From: Mogibacterium sp.
GTDB lineage: Bacteria; Bacillota; Clostridia; Peptostreptococcales; Anaerovoracaceae
Direction: 5' to 3'
DNA: 64,000 bases
Assembly (NCBI GenBank): GCA_017405845.1
Contig: JAFQZQ010000031.1
Coordinates: 80,152-144,151 of the forward strand
Numbering within the stretch: position 1 is the stretch's first letter; each line of letters starts with the position of its first letter. This document shows, piece after piece, positions 17,743-27,607 of the stretch. The notes under the pieces were generated by a model. The model was not told the origin of the DNA, did no database searches, and saw only the letters and a list, made by a program, of their open reading frames with translations. Position numbers and translations under genes: made by a program.

Positions 17743-18488
17743 ATTATCTCCTCCGTTCTGAGCACCGGCCCTTCCTTGCATATGCGTTTATTGCCGTTTT
17801 TGGTTTTTGTGCTGCAGCCCATGCAGGCGCCAAATCCGCAGCCCATGCGCTCCTCAAAGCTCATCTGGCCGCTGATGCCGGCTTTTTCATATACCCTTTC
17901 GTATACCGCCTTCAGCATTGGTTCCGGTCCGCAGGTATAGAAATGCGTAAAGATCTCGCCCTTATTGACCAGCTCTCTGAAAGCATCGGTTACGAAGCCG
18001 CGCACCCCGCGGCTGCCGTCGGCTGTTGCAACTATGACGCGCGCACCGAGCTTTTCAAATTCATCGACGTAATAGATCTCGTCTTCACTATTGAACCCCA
18101 GTATAACCGTGGTATCGGCTTTTGCCAGGCAGCGCGTGGCCAGATAAAGCGGCGGTATCCCTACGCCCCCGCCTATCAGAAGCGGTCTCTCCCCTGCGTC
18201 GTCAAGATCGTATCCGTTGCCAAGTCCCGTAAGCACATCGAGCTTTGCCCCCGGACTAAAATGCGTCATCTCTTCAGTACCGTGTCCGAGCACCTTATAG
18301 ATTATGGTCACCTCGTCACTGCTCACATCGCATACGCTTATAGGGCGGCGCAGAAAATGCCCGTCCAGTCTGATGTTAATGAACTGACCCGGTGCCTTGA
18401 TTGCGCTCACATCTCCGGCCATCCTCATTAGCCAGGTAGAAGGAGTGAGCTGCCTGTTTTCTGTGATTGTGAGTATTTCCTGTTTCAT
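17736..18488 (-). CDS. pyrK: Dihydroorotate dehydrogenase B, electron-transfer subunit
   Basis: The 250-residue flavoprotein binds FAD and one [2Fe-2S] cluster and carries electrons from PyrD to NAD. The FAD region RRPISVCDVS (around 48-58), the NAD-binding GGGVGIPPLYLA and the cysteine cluster CGFGACMGCSTKT with a later IC in the C-terminal 40 residues are visible. It starts 12 bases after the carB stop and overlaps pyrD. Confidence 0.94.
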   Translation of the reverse strand: MKQEILTITENRQLTPSTWLMRMAGDVSAIKAPGQFINIRLDGHFLRRPISVCDVSSDEVTIIYKVLGHGTEEMTHFSPGAKLDVLTGLGNGYDLDDAGERPLLIGGGVGIPPLYLATRCLAKADTTVILGFNSEDEIYYVDEFEKLGARVIVATADGSRGVRGFVTDAFRELVNKGEIFTHFYTCGPEPMLKAVYERVYEKAGISGQMSFEERMGCGFGACMGCSTKTKNGNKRICKEGPVLRTEEIIW

Positions 18489-18500
18489 ATCTGCAGTCTC

Positions 18501-21500
18501 TTAAGCGTCTATGGTTGAAATGGTTTGTGTCGTTTCTTCGAGTACATCGAGCAGCACGCTGACTGTATCGAGCGAAGTGAACAGTGTAGCGTTGTTTTCG
18601 CTTGCGCACTGCCTTATGAGCGCTCCGTCGTTTGCAGTAACGTGATCGCCCACCTTACGCGTGTTGATGATATAAGCTATGTGGCCCTTGCGAATCGCTT
18701 CGAGTATCTCGTTCGAGCCCTCACTGATCTTCTTCATTTCGCGGGTCCTGATGCCGTTCTCCTTGAGGAATGCGGCGGTTCCCGGAGTCCCTTCTATATT
18801 GAATCCGAGATTGTAGAATCTGCGAATGAGAGGCAGGGCTTCAGCCTTGTCGTCACCGGCAAGCGTCGCAAACACGGTTCCGTAATTGCGGAGCTTTGTG
18901 CCGGATGCAGTGAGCGCTTTGTAGAGCGCACGGTTGAGCTTGTTGTCGTAGCCTATCGCCTCTCCTGTCGATTTCATCTCAGGTGACAGGTAGGTATCCA
19001 GACCCTTTATCTTATTGAAACTGAACACCGGTACCTTAACGTAATATCTCTTCTTTTCCTCAGGATACAGGTCGAAGATGCCCTGCTCCTTGAGTGACTT
19101 GCCAAGCATAACCTCAGTCGCAATATCAGCCAGGCTGTATCCGGTCGACTTCGAGAGGAATGGCACCGTCCTCGATGATCTCGGATTGACCTCGATGATA
19201 TACACCTCTTCATTCTCATCGACTATGAACTGAATGTTGTAGAGGCCGATTATTCCGATACCGGGCCCGAGCTTTTTTGCATACTGAAGGATCTTGCCCT
19301 TTACCTTATTGCTTATCGAGAAGGCCGGATATACCGAGATGGAGTCACCGGAGTGTACGCCCGTTCTTTCAACGAGTTCCATAATGCCAGGCACGAATAC
19401 ATCGCGTCCGTCGCAAACCGCATCTACTTCCACCTCTTTACCGAGGATGTACTTGTCTACAAGTACCGGCTTGTCCTCGTCTATCTCTACAGCAGTCTTG
19501 AGATACTGCCTGAGCTGTGCCTCGTCGCCGACGATCTGCATCGCACGTCCGCCAAGCACGAACGAAGGCCTTACCAGCACCGGATAACCGATCTCTTCGG
19601 CAGCTTTCACTCCATCTTCTATCTTTGTGACCGCATGCCCAGGAGGCTGAGGTATCCCAAGCTCCTTCAATACTTTCTCAAATCTGTCCCTGTTCTCGGC
19701 CCTGTCGATGGCCTCGCAGCCGGTACCGATAAGTCTGACACCTCTTTCCATAAGAGGCTCGGCAAGGTTGATCGCCGTCTGTCCGCCCAGAGTGGCAACT
19801 ACGCCCTCAGGCTTTTCAAAGTCGATGATTGCCATTACGTCCTCTACCGTAAGAGGCTCAAAGTACAGCTTATCTGCCGTAGTGTAGTCTGTAGAAACCG
19901 TCTCAGGGTTGTTGTTGATTATGATTGCCTCGTATCCTGCGCGCCTTATTGTCTGTACGGCGTGCACTGTCGAGTAGTCGAATTCTACGCCCTGACCAAT
20001 TCTGATAGGTCCGGCTCCGAGTACTATTATCTTTTTCTTATCCGTAAGCCTGGATTCGTTCTCTCCGGTGTATGAGGAATACAGATATGCAATGTACTTT
20101 CCTGTATGGAGAGTATCGACCATCCTGAAGACCGGGACAATGTCGTTAGCCTTTCTCTTCTGATACACCTCCACTTCGCTGAGATTCCACAGCTTGGCGA
20201 TTTCCTTATCTGAGAATCCTATGATCTTTGCAGCCCTGAGGGTCTTTACATCATTGACACGATCCCTGAGGATCTTCTCCATATCGATTATGGTCTTGAA
20301 GGCTTCAAGGAAGACCTTAGTGATCATTGTGACCTTGTGCAGTTCATCCACGCTGATACCGCGTCTCAGAAGCTCGGCTATAGCGTACATATTATCGTCC
20401 TTGAATTCAGAGATATATTCTCTGAGATTGTTGCGGCTCATACCGTCAAACTTTGCGAGATGCAGGTGGCATACACCCGTCTCGAGCGATCTGATGGATT
20501 TCAGGAAGCTCTCGGTGAGCGTGGAACCTATTCCCATTACCTCTCCCGTGGCTTTCATCTGAGTACCCAGCACATTCGTGGCATCGCTGAATTTGTCAAA
20601 CGGGAATCTCGGGAATTTTGCTACGATATAATCAAGGCTCGGCTCAGTTGAAGCAAGTCCTCCGGCAACCTCGATCTCATCGAGCGTCATTCCCATGGCT
20701 ATCTTTGCGGTAACTCTTGCAATCGGATAACCCGATGCTTTGGATGCCAGTGCCGATGATCTCGATACCCTAGGGTTTACCTCTATCAGGTAGTACTCGC
20801 TCGTCTCCGGGTGAAGCGCAAACTGAACGTTGCAGCCTCCCTCTATCTTCAGCTCACGTATTATCTTTATCGCCGATTCGTTCAGCATCTTAAGGTCATG
20901 CTCATTCAGCGAGAGTATAGGTGCTACTACGATCGAATCTCCCGTGTGGACGCCTACAGGATCTACATTCTCCATACCGCAGATGGTGATGGCCTTGTCT
21001 GTTCCATCGCGCATTACTTCAAACTCGATCTCCTTGTAGCCTTTTACAGACTTCTCTACCAGAACCTGGTTAACAGGTGAAAGGTTGAAAGCTTTTATGG
21101 CAATGTCTTCGAGTTCTTCTTCGTTGTATGCAAAGCCTCCGCCTGTTCCCCCAAGCGTGAATGCCGGCCTGAGTACGACAGGATATCCGATATCCAAAGC
21201 AGCCTTTTTTGCTTCCTCCATGTTGTACGTGATTTCGCTCGGGATTACCGGCTCTCCTATCGACTCGCACATCTCCTTGAAGAGCTCTCTGTCTTCAGCT
21301 CTTTCGATGGAGTCCGCCGGTGTGCCCAACAGCTTGACACCGCATTCTGCAAGCACTCCCTTACGGTCGAGCTGCATAGCCAGGTTAAGGCCTGTCTGGC
21401 CTCCAATGCCCGGCACTATGGCGTCAGGTCTTTCGTATCTGAGTATCTTTGCTACATACTCGAGTGTAAGCGGCTCCATATATACCTTGTCGGCAATCGA

Positions 21501-21674
21501 CGTATCGGTCATGATCGTTGCCGGGTTGGAGTTGCAGAGGATGACCTCATAACCTTCTTCCTTGAGCGCCAGGCAGGCCTGTGTGCCCGCATAGTCAAAC
21601 TCTGCAGCCTGTCCTATAACTATAGGACCCGATCCGATGATAAGTACTTTTTTGATATCTTTTCTCTTGCTCAT
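18501..21674 (-). CDS. carB: Carbamoyl-phosphate synthase large subunit
   Basis: The 1057-residue protein has the standard duplicated carboxylate-kinase layout: GSGPIVIGQAAEFDYAG in the N-terminal half and GAGPIRIGQGVEFDYS in the C-terminal half, each with an ATP-grasp domain (VEVNPRVSRSSALASKA; IEVNPRSSRTVPFLSKS), then a C-terminal MGS-like allosteric domain. I chose the ATG at 21674 because AAGGGG lies at good distance; an ATG six bases earlier sits too close. It makes carbamoyl phosphate for pyrimidines and arginine using ammonia delivered by CarA. No carA gene is adjacent. Confidence 0.96.
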   Translation of the reverse strand: MSKRKDIKKVLIIGSGPIVIGQAAEFDYAGTQACLALKEEGYEVILCNSNPATIMTDTSIADKVYMEPLTLEYVAKILRYERPDAIVPGIGGQTGLNLAMQLDRKGVLAECGVKLLGTPADSIERAEDRELFKEMCESIGEPVIPSEITYNMEEAKKAALDIGYPVVLRPAFTLGGTGGGFAYNEEELEDIAIKAFNLSPVNQVLVEKSVKGYKEIEFEVMRDGTDKAITICGMENVDPVGVHTGDSIVVAPILSLNEHDLKMLNESAIKIIRELKIEGGCNVQFALHPETSEYYLIEVNPRVSRSSALASKASGYPIARVTAKIAMGMTLDEIEVAGGLASTEPSLDYIVAKFPRFPFDKFSDATNVLGTQMKATGEVMGIGSTLTESFLKSIRSLETGVCHLHLAKFDGMSRNNLREYISEFKDDNMYAIAELLRRGISVDELHKVTMITKVFLEAFKTIIDMEKILRDRVNDVKTLRAAKIIGFSDKEIAKLWNLSEVEVYQKRKANDIVPVFRMVDTLHTGKYIAYLYSSYTGENESRLTDKKKIIVLGAGPIRIGQGVEFDYSTVHAVQTIRRAGYEAIIINNNPETVSTDYTTADKLYFEPLTVEDVMAIIDFEKPEGVVATLGGQTAINLAEPLMERGVRLIGTGCEAIDRAENRDRFEKVLKELGIPQPPGHAVTKIEDGVKAAEEIGYPVLVRPSFVLGGRAMQIVGDEAQLRQYLKTAVEIDEDKPVLVDKYILGKEVEVDAVCDGRDVFVPGIMELVERTGVHSGDSISVYPAFSISNKVKGKILQYAKKLGPGIGIIGLYNIQFIVDENEEVYIIEVNPRSSRTVPFLSKSTGYSLADIATEVMLGKSLKEQGIFDLYPEEKKRYYVKVPVFSFNKIKGLDTYLSPEMKSTGEAIGYDNKLNRALYKALTASGTKLRNYGTVFATLAGDDKAEALPLIRRFYNLGFNIEGTPGTAAFLKENGIRTREMKKISEGSNEILEAIRKGHIAYIINTRKVGDHVTANDGALIRQCASENNATLFTSLDTVSVLLDVLEETTQTISTIDA

Positions 21675-21699
21675 TAACATGCCCCTTCTGTTTATTTGT

Positions 21700-22902
21700 T
21701 TACTGATCCGTTGCGGCGTTGTATGCTATCTTTCCGTCGCAAACTGTCAGGTAGTTACGTCCCATAACTCTCCAGCCCTCAAAAGGTGTTGCCTTGCCCA
21801 TCGAGAGCAGCTCTTCTTTTTCGATAGTCCATTCTTCTGTAAGATCCCATACAGAGTAATCATTTCCCAGCGGTATACCAAAGCGCCTGCGCGGATTATA
21901 TACCAGCAGTTGCTCAAGCCTCTCCATGGAGATGATGCCCGGCATCACCAGATAGGTGTAGACCAGCGGAAATGCTGTCTCTATCCCGACTATTCCAAAT
22001 GCGGACTTCTCGAGTCCCCGGGATTTCTCCTCTGCCGAATGCGGCGCGTGGTCGGTCGCTATGCAGTCTATCGTTCCGTCTACGATGCCCTCAAGCAGAG
22101 CATCCCTGTCTGATGCACTTCGCAGCGGCGGGTTCATCTTCCATTTTCCGTCTTCTTTCAGCATGCTGTCATCCAGCAGCAGATAATGAGGACCGGTCTC
22201 ACAGGTCACATCGACACCGCTCTTCTTGGCATCTCTTATGATGCTTACGCTCTCCTTTGTGGAGATATGACATACATGATATGCACAGCCTGTCTCATCT
22301 GCGAGCTTGAGGTCACGCTCTATCTGGCGCCATTCGGACTCTGAGCATATGCCGCGGTGGCCATGCGCTGCTGCATATTTGCCGTCATGTATGTATCCGC
22401 CTTTCAGCAGGCTGTTCACTTCGCAGTGAGCGGTTATGATCTTTCCGAGCGACTTTGCCGTCATCATAGCCTCTCTCATCATGCCATCTGACTGAACACC
22501 GTGTCCGTCATCAGAAAACGATATGCAGCTGTCTGCCATACCTCCCATGTCGGCAAGCACTTCGCCCTTCTGTCCTACAGTGATGGCAGCGTACGGATAT
22601 ACGTGGATGCAGGCATCGCGGTCGATTATATCCTGCTGCATTTTGAGGTGTTCGACAGAATCCGAGACAGGTGCAAGATTAGGCATTGTGCAGACCGCAG
22701 TGTATCCTCCGTGAGCTGCTGCCTTTGAACCCGTCGCTATCGTTTCTTTATAAGAAAAACCCGGTTCCCTGAAGTGCACATGCACATCGCAAAAACCGGG
22801 CAATATAGTATATGTTGAAGAGAGACCAATCCCTGCGTCCCTCAGCACCTTTGTTTCTATGGTAGGGCTAAACGTCAATCCTGATGCACCTGTTCTATCC
22901 AT
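21700..22902 (-). CDS. pyrC: Dihydroorotase
   Basis: This zinc amidohydrolase cyclises carbamoyl-aspartate to dihydroorotate. The protein has 400 residues from the ATG at 22902, which has AGGAGG upstream. Metal-site motifs are PGFCDVHVHFREPG and DCIATDHAPHS; CETGPHYLLLDD is family-typical. The N-terminus is about ten residues shorter than in many type I enzymes. It is the first gene of the pyrimidine operon. A weak promoter (TTGATT near 22955, TAGACT near 22930) may lie in the 60 bases upstream. I see no PyrR-type attenuator. Confidence 0.94.
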   Translation of the reverse strand: MDRTGASGLTFSPTIETKVLRDAGIGLSSTYTILPGFCDVHVHFREPGFSYKETIATGSKAAAHGGYTAVCTMPNLAPVSDSVEHLKMQQDIIDRDACIHVYPYAAITVGQKGEVLADMGGMADSCISFSDDGHGVQSDGMMREAMMTAKSLGKIITAHCEVNSLLKGGYIHDGKYAAAHGHRGICSESEWRQIERDLKLADETGCAYHVCHISTKESVSIIRDAKKSGVDVTCETGPHYLLLDDSMLKEDGKWKMNPPLRSASDRDALLEGIVDGTIDCIATDHAPHSAEEKSRGLEKSAFGIVGIETAFPLVYTYLVMPGIISMERLEQLLVYNPRRRFGIPLGNDYSVWDLTEEWTIEKEELLSMGKATPFEGWRVMGRNYLTVCDGKIAYNAATDQ

Positions 22903-22979
22903 TGGCAGCCTCCTTTTCATTCTGTATAGTCTATCACGAATTAAAAGAGCTAATCAACGGAAGCACCGGCCTCAAAATG

Positions 22980-23642
22980 TCATTCTGTGATTTTTATTAA
23001 GAGCAAGCGGCCATTGCAAACCGTTATTTCAGCGGTTTTGCCGGATATCACCTCATTGCTTGTGGCATACTGATAATCCGGTCCCACTACTGCATCGTTG
23101 ATACAGAATTTCGCATTTTTAATGGTAACTCCGGTTGCCTCCCCCTCAAGCGCTATAAGCGAAAAGAACGGGTATCTGTCTTCTACCTGCGCACTCCCCG
23201 GATGGCAAACTCCGTCTGTACCGGCATGTGAAGATATCAGCTCCATTTCGGAGTAATCATCGACGATCATACCGCGGCAGCCTCTGTTCTCCAGTGCAGT
23301 AAGCACATATGCATTTACCAGTGTATGATCGAGCCTTGCCCCTATGACGCCGATCAGAAGGAAATTCCTGAATCCCCTTCTCACGCCTTCACGCATGGCA
23401 TAGACGGTATCCGTATCGTCCTTTGCGACCGGCAAGGTGATTGTCTCGACATCCATATGCGGATTCTCGTGGGAGTCCCAGTCTCCGATGAGAAGCGAAG
23501 GCGCCGCACCAAGGCTGTCAAGGTGCTTAAGACCACTGTCGCAGAATATGACAAAGTCGTCCTTTTGCAGATATTCCCGTATCCTTTTGTAATCGCGTAT
23601 GTCCGCTCCGCCGACTATAACGCATCTTTCACTTTTGAACAT
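22980..23642 (-). CDS. thiN: Thiamine pyrophosphokinase
   Basis: The protein makes thiamine diphosphate from thiamine and ATP. Key motifs are present: CVIVGGADIRDY at the start, LIGDWDSHENP, the acidic AKDDTDTVYAM and GARLDHTLVNAYVL. I place the start at 23642, directly after the stop of the flavin oxidase gene (TAATATG), giving 220 residues; earlier in-frame ATGs lie inside the upstream gene. No good ribosome site is visible, so translation is probably coupled. Confidence 0.88.
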   Translation of the reverse strand: MFKSERCVIVGGADIRDYKRIREYLQKDDFVIFCDSGLKHLDSLGAAPSLLIGDWDSHENPHMDVETITLPVAKDDTDTVYAMREGVRRGFRNFLLIGVIGARLDHTLVNAYVLTALENRGCRGMIVDDYSEMELISSHAGTDGVCHPGSAQVEDRYPFFSLIALEGEATGVTIKNAKFCINDAVVGPDYQYATSNEVISGKTAEITVCNGRLLLIKITE

Positions 23643-23643
23643 A

Positions 23644-24120
23644 TTATGCTTCATGTACGAGTTTACCGTTAATGTCCTCAATATCTATCGCAATTACAAG
23701 CGTCCTCGGCGTGTCCTTTTCGATCTCATGTTCGACATACTCCGGCGGGCACGGGAACTTGTCGCATAGCAGTCTGCTTATGCGTACGATCTCATCCTTA
23801 TCCTCTATAAGCTCAGCCTTACCGAACACGATGACGCTCTTAACGTACTTTGCCCAGTCGCCTTCCTTCTGATAGTCCTGGCCGAATACGCAGTACGACA
23901 CCTTAGGATCTCTCCTGACAGCATCTACACGATGGCCAAATGTGGCGCCATGGATGTATATCTTATTCGCCTCTTCATCATAGTAATGATTGATAGGAAA
24001 CCCATAAGGATATCCGTCATCGCCCTGCACAGACATTACTCCCCTTGTTTCTGTCTTAAGCAGATCGATCATTTCCTCGCGGCTGAGTGCCTGTACGCTT
24101 CTTCTCATTGTTCTGAACAT
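23644..24120 (-). CDS. Pyridoxamine-5'-phosphate-oxidase-like flavoprotein (NimA-like)
   Basis: The 158-residue single-domain split-barrel protein begins MFRTMRRSVQALSREE and contains GVMSVQGDDGYPYGFPINHYYD and YIHGATFGHRVDAV, a pattern shared with NimA-type nitroimidazole-resistance proteins and related FMN/heme-binding oxidoreductases. The activity cannot be assigned from sequence. It sits in a same-strand run (glycosyltransferase, CDF exporter, hslO, this gene, thiN) with short gaps. Confidence 0.85.
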   Translation of the reverse strand: MFRTMRRSVQALSREEMIDLLKTETRGVMSVQGDDGYPYGFPINHYYDEEANKIYIHGATFGHRVDAVRRDPKVSYCVFGQDYQKEGDWAKYVKSVIVFGKAELIEDKDEIVRISRLLCDKFPCPPEYVEHEIEKDTPRTLVIAIDIEDINGKLVHEA

Positions 24121-24133
24121 AGTACCCTCCTTG

Positions 24134-25009
24134 TCAGCGCGCAGCTATCATCTCTTCAAGTTCTGATGTGCTGAACTTATATGCGGAATTACAGAAATAG
24201 CACTTCACCTCTATCTCTTCGCCGTCGTTTATCATCTCTTTAAGGTCTTCAGTGCTGATAGTCGCGAGTGCTCCGGCAACCTTCTCCTTGGAGCATCCGC
24301 AGTAATATCTTACCGGAAGCTTCTCATTGATCCTGAGTCCCAGATCCCCGAGATAGTATTCGAGTATATCTTCAGGACTCATGCCTTTGTCCATCATTGT
24401 GGTCACCGGCTCTGCTCCCGCTACTTTTGCTTCCAGGGCTGCGATAGTCTCTTCCGCAGCATCCGGCATCACCTGCAGTATGAATCCTCCCGCATGCTTT
24501 ACGGAGCTGTCAGTATCGACCATTACGCCCAGGCCGACAACGGAAGGAGTCTGCTCGGACACCGTGAAATAATATGCGAGGTCATCGCCGATCTCTCCGG
24601 TCTGTATCTCCACCTGCCCGTTGTAAGGCTCCTTGAGCCCGAGGTCCATTATAACGGTGAGGAAGCCCTTTCCTACTGCACCGCCGACATCAAGTTTCCC
24701 TGCATATTTCAGCGGGATGTCAACTGCAGGATTTGCCGCAAATCCCTTAACATTGCCGTGGCTGTCGGCCGTTACCGTCATCTGGGCTATAGGGCCATCG
24801 CCCTTCATCTGAAGTGTGAGCATGTCCTTCTCGCCCTTCATCATTGAGCCCATCATGGCTGCAGCACTCAGCAGTCTTCCGAGAGCCGCTGTTACAACCG
24901 GGAATGTGTGGTGTATCTCCCGCGCCTCTGCAGTAAGTTCCGTAGATCTGATAGCAAATGCCCTGACTGTCTCTCCTGCAGCGGTCGCTCTTACAATATA
25001 GTCGTTCAT
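24134..25009 (-). CDS. hslO: Redox-regulated chaperone Hsp33
   Basis: The 291-residue protein has the Hsp33 fold start (MNDYIVRATAAGETVRAFAI) and the C-terminal zinc/redox switch with the CxC pair C237/C239 and the CxxC pair C270/C273. In reducing conditions the cysteines bind zinc; oxidation unfolds the region and activates holdase function in the cytoplasm. All four cysteines are present, so the switch should work. GGAAG lies upstream of the ATG. Confidence 0.95.
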   Translation of the reverse strand: MNDYIVRATAAGETVRAFAIRSTELTAEAREIHHTFPVVTAALGRLLSAAAMMGSMMKGEKDMLTLQMKGDGPIAQMTVTADSHGNVKGFAANPAVDIPLKYAGKLDVGGAVGKGFLTVIMDLGLKEPYNGQVEIQTGEIGDDLAYYFTVSEQTPSVVGLGVMVDTDSSVKHAGGFILQVMPDAAEETIAALEAKVAGAEPVTTMMDKGMSPEDILEYYLGDLGLRINEKLPVRYYCGCSKEKVAGALATISTEDLKEMINDGEEIEVKCYFCNSAYKFSTSELEEMIAAR

Positions 25010-25024
25010 TATTCTTATACTTCC

Positions 25025-26128
25025 TTAGTCTGTTATATCTATGTCTGCTACAATGATGATCTTGTAGTCCGGATAGAGCTTTGCGATCTCGTTTTTCAGA
25101 ATTTTTACGCCTTCGCTGTGAGATATGTCAAAGCTCATGACTACATCGAATCTGATCATCTTTATCTCTTCGTCAATATAGAAACCGTGCATCTGAAGAG
25201 CCCACTCGTGCGCTAGCACCCTCTCTTCAATCGCCATTCTCATTTCCTCTGCCTTTGAGCCTGAGTTTCGTGAGTATATGCCGACTCCCGTGAGTATGAC
25301 TCCGGTCTCTCTGAACACCGCTTCAGTGAGCTTTCTGGTGATCACATCCACCTGATTGACAGTCATGGTATCCGGCAGTTCCACGTGAATGGATGCGTAT
25401 TCTCTTTCAGGTCCGTAATTGTGTACGAAAAGGTCATATGCACCGAGCACCCCCGGCTCTCTGACGACTATCTCTTTAATCTTTTTGGAGACCTCTTCAT
25501 CGGTTCGTCTTCCGAGTATATCGCTGACCGTATCGCTTATCATCTCTATGCCGGCCTTGATGATGAATCCGGATATGATGACACCAACATATGCTTCAAG
25601 CGAGATGCCTTTGAGCGTATAAAGAAGAGCCGTCAGCAATACTGCAAGCGACAGCGCGGCATCCGACAGAGCATCTGTACCCGAAGCTACCAGCGCGCCG
25701 GAATTAGTCTCTTCGCCCATCTTTCTGACATATCTGCCAAGAAATACCTTAGCTAGCACAGCCACCGCTATTATTACAAGTGATACCGTAGAGTAGTCAG
25801 GTACCTGAGGATCGATTATCTTTTTTACGGATTCGACCAGTGATGTGATACCCGCATACATGACTATACCGGCTACTATAAGCGCCGATATGTATTCGCT
25901 TCTCCCGTGGCCCAGCGGATGCTTCTTATCAGGCTTTTTACCGGCTACCTTGGCACCGATGATCGTTATTATCGAAGAGAGTGCATCCGTCAGGTTGTTA
26001 ACTGCGTCAAGTACTACCGCGATGGAATTTGAAAGGATTCCTACCGCAGCTTTGAAACCGGCAAGGAATATGTTGACCACAATTCCTATCACGCTGGTTC
26101 TGACTATTATCTTTTCTCTTGTAATCAT
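25025..26128 (-). CDS. Cation diffusion facilitator metal exporter
   Basis: The 367-residue protein has six helices with the CDF metal-site aspartates in helix 2 (VLDAVNNLTDALSS) and helix 5 (SGTDALSDAALS), and a cytoplasmic C-terminal domain (about 210-367) longer than in minimal CDF proteins. It exchanges Zn, Fe, Mn or Co for protons; the metal is not predictable here. The ATG overlaps the glycosyltransferase stop as ATGA, so the two are coupled. Confidence 0.9.
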   Translation of the reverse strand: MITREKIIVRTSVIGIVVNIFLAGFKAAVGILSNSIAVVLDAVNNLTDALSSIITIIGAKVAGKKPDKKHPLGHGRSEYISALIVAGIVMYAGITSLVESVKKIIDPQVPDYSTVSLVIIAVAVLAKVFLGRYVRKMGEETNSGALVASGTDALSDAALSLAVLLTALLYTLKGISLEAYVGVIISGFIIKAGIEMISDTVSDILGRRTDEEVSKKIKEIVVREPGVLGAYDLFVHNYGPEREYASIHVELPDTMTVNQVDVITRKLTEAVFRETGVILTGVGIYSRNSGSKAEEMRMAIEERVLAHEWALQMHGFYIDEEIKMIRFDVVMSFDISHSEGVKILKNEIAKLYPDYKIIIVADIDITD

Positions 26129-27600
26129 TTCTTTAATTTTGTCCTCTTATCCCAGAAGTTCTGGATCACCTCGTCCATTAAGGATTCGAGGTCCTCCATA
26201 GCTTCTCTTTTTATTCGTTTGAAGTTTTGTCCCATTTCATAGCCTGTGGTTATGGCATCAGTCAGTGCTTTGTTGCGTACTGAGCGCAGCGACATGTCGA
26301 TTTCCCCAGCCAGCTCTTCTCCGTTCTTTATGAGATCTTTTCTGGCAGTCTCGATATCACCCAGTATCTGCATGAGCTCACCCTGCGACTGCATCCAAGA
26401 ACCCTTAAGCGAATCGCGCCTGCCATAAACACCGCTTTTATAGTTATCGATCACGACTTCATATCTGTTAAAAGCGTTCGCTACAGCATCATCCCATGAT
26501 ATATACAGCTCTTCGCCCGCGCCTCTGCCTACTCTCTGCATCGCTTCAGGCTCTGCAATGAGTTCTCTCAGCTTTGCCGCCATCGATTCCGCGTTCTCTT
26601 CTATCAGGAAACCGTTCCTGCCATCTGTAACGCCCTCCGATGCGCAGCTGTCCTTTATGATCACGGAAGCAGTATCGCTCGCTGCGGCTTCTCTGACGAC
26701 CAGTCCATTGGTGTCGAAAGTCGACGGGAACAGGAAAAGATCTGCTATGCTGTACCAGGCCCGAAGCTTTTCTCTATCCGATACGGAACCGGTAAAAATG
26801 ACTCTGCGATCAAGCCCGACCTCGCGCGCATACTCCCTGACATCTTTCTCGTCGCCGCCTCCGCCGACAAATACCATTCTGAAGTCCAGGCCTTCTTTGT
26901 CAAGCGCAGTCAGAGCATCCAGTATTATGCGAAGCCCCTTATACCACATCAGCCTTCCGATAAACAGGAAGCATGGTACGTCGTCAGGCAGGTCGTATCC
27001 GGAAGTCACCTCGCGGACAAACTCCTCCGGCACTCTCTCCCTCGGAAGGTCTACGCCATTAGGCATTACGATGTAATCCCCCCGGTAGCCTATCGACCTC
27101 AGGTTTTCACCTGCACCCTTGCTGACTGTCCATATCTCGTCACATGCGTTCACATTGCGCAAAAGGGCCTGCAGAGCGCTCTCCTGCAGCAGCTTGCTTT
27201 TGACAGCGTTTGCGATATCTATGTCGTATTTCGTGTGCCATGTGAGCACCAGCGGGAGATCATTGGCCTCCGCAAGGCTCCTCGCCAGTACGGCGGACGT
27301 GACCGGACAGTGGGTATGCAGCAGCTCCACCCTCTCCGTCTTTACCGCACTCGCGGCCTCAGGAGAAAACGGATATCCGGTTACGTAGCCAATCAGCTTC
27401 CGCGTGTCTATGCTCGGATATCTTACTATGGAGAAATCATATCCGCTGTCATCGCTGCCGGGTATCTGAGGAGTCAGCACAAGTGAATGCCCGTGCGACT
27501 TTTCGATTATGCGGGCATAGTTGACCACGGCATTAGCCACCCCGTCAATAATAGGCGGGAAGGAATCATTCAATAAACAAATAGTGTGTCTGTCATTCAT
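26125..27600 (-). CDS. Glycosyltransferase family 4 with C-terminal helical extension
   Basis: From the ATG at 27600 the protein has 491 residues. The N-terminal GT-B domain opens with ICLLNDSFPPIIDGVANAV, the second domain has FLFIGRLMWYKGLRIILDAL and FPSTFDTNGLVVREAAASDT. About 110 residues after the catalytic fold are strongly helical and charged, ending in a basic KLKK. The start resembles diacylglycerol or mannosyl transferases acting at the membrane, but the acceptor is unknown. The longer frame start at 27666 falls inside the tsf terminator and is rejected. The ATG is 7 bases from a TATAAT and has no ribosome site. Confidence 0.85.
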   Translation of the reverse strand: MNDRHTICLLNDSFPPIIDGVANAVVNYARIIEKSHGHSLVLTPQIPGSDDSGYDFSIVRYPSIDTRKLIGYVTGYPFSPEAASAVKTERVELLHTHCPVTSAVLARSLAEANDLPLVLTWHTKYDIDIANAVKSKLLQESALQALLRNVNACDEIWTVSKGAGENLRSIGYRGDYIVMPNGVDLPRERVPEEFVREVTSGYDLPDDVPCFLFIGRLMWYKGLRIILDALTALDKEGLDFRMVFVGGGGDEKDVREYAREVGLDRRVIFTGSVSDREKLRAWYSIADLFLFPSTFDTNGLVVREAAASDTASVIIKDSCASEGVTDGRNGFLIEENAESMAAKLRELIAEPEAMQRVGRGAGEELYISWDDAVANAFNRYEVVIDNYKSGVYGRRDSLKGSWMQSQGELMQILGDIETARKDLIKNGEELAGEIDMSLRSVRNKALTDAITTGYEMGQNFKRIKREAMEDLESLMDEVIQNFWDKRTKLKK

Positions 27601-27607
27601 AGCGTTT

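Noticed and set aside
19353..20075. 240-codon plus-strand frame opposite carB
   Set aside because: Antisense to a certain gene with no recognisable domain, ribosome site or promoter.
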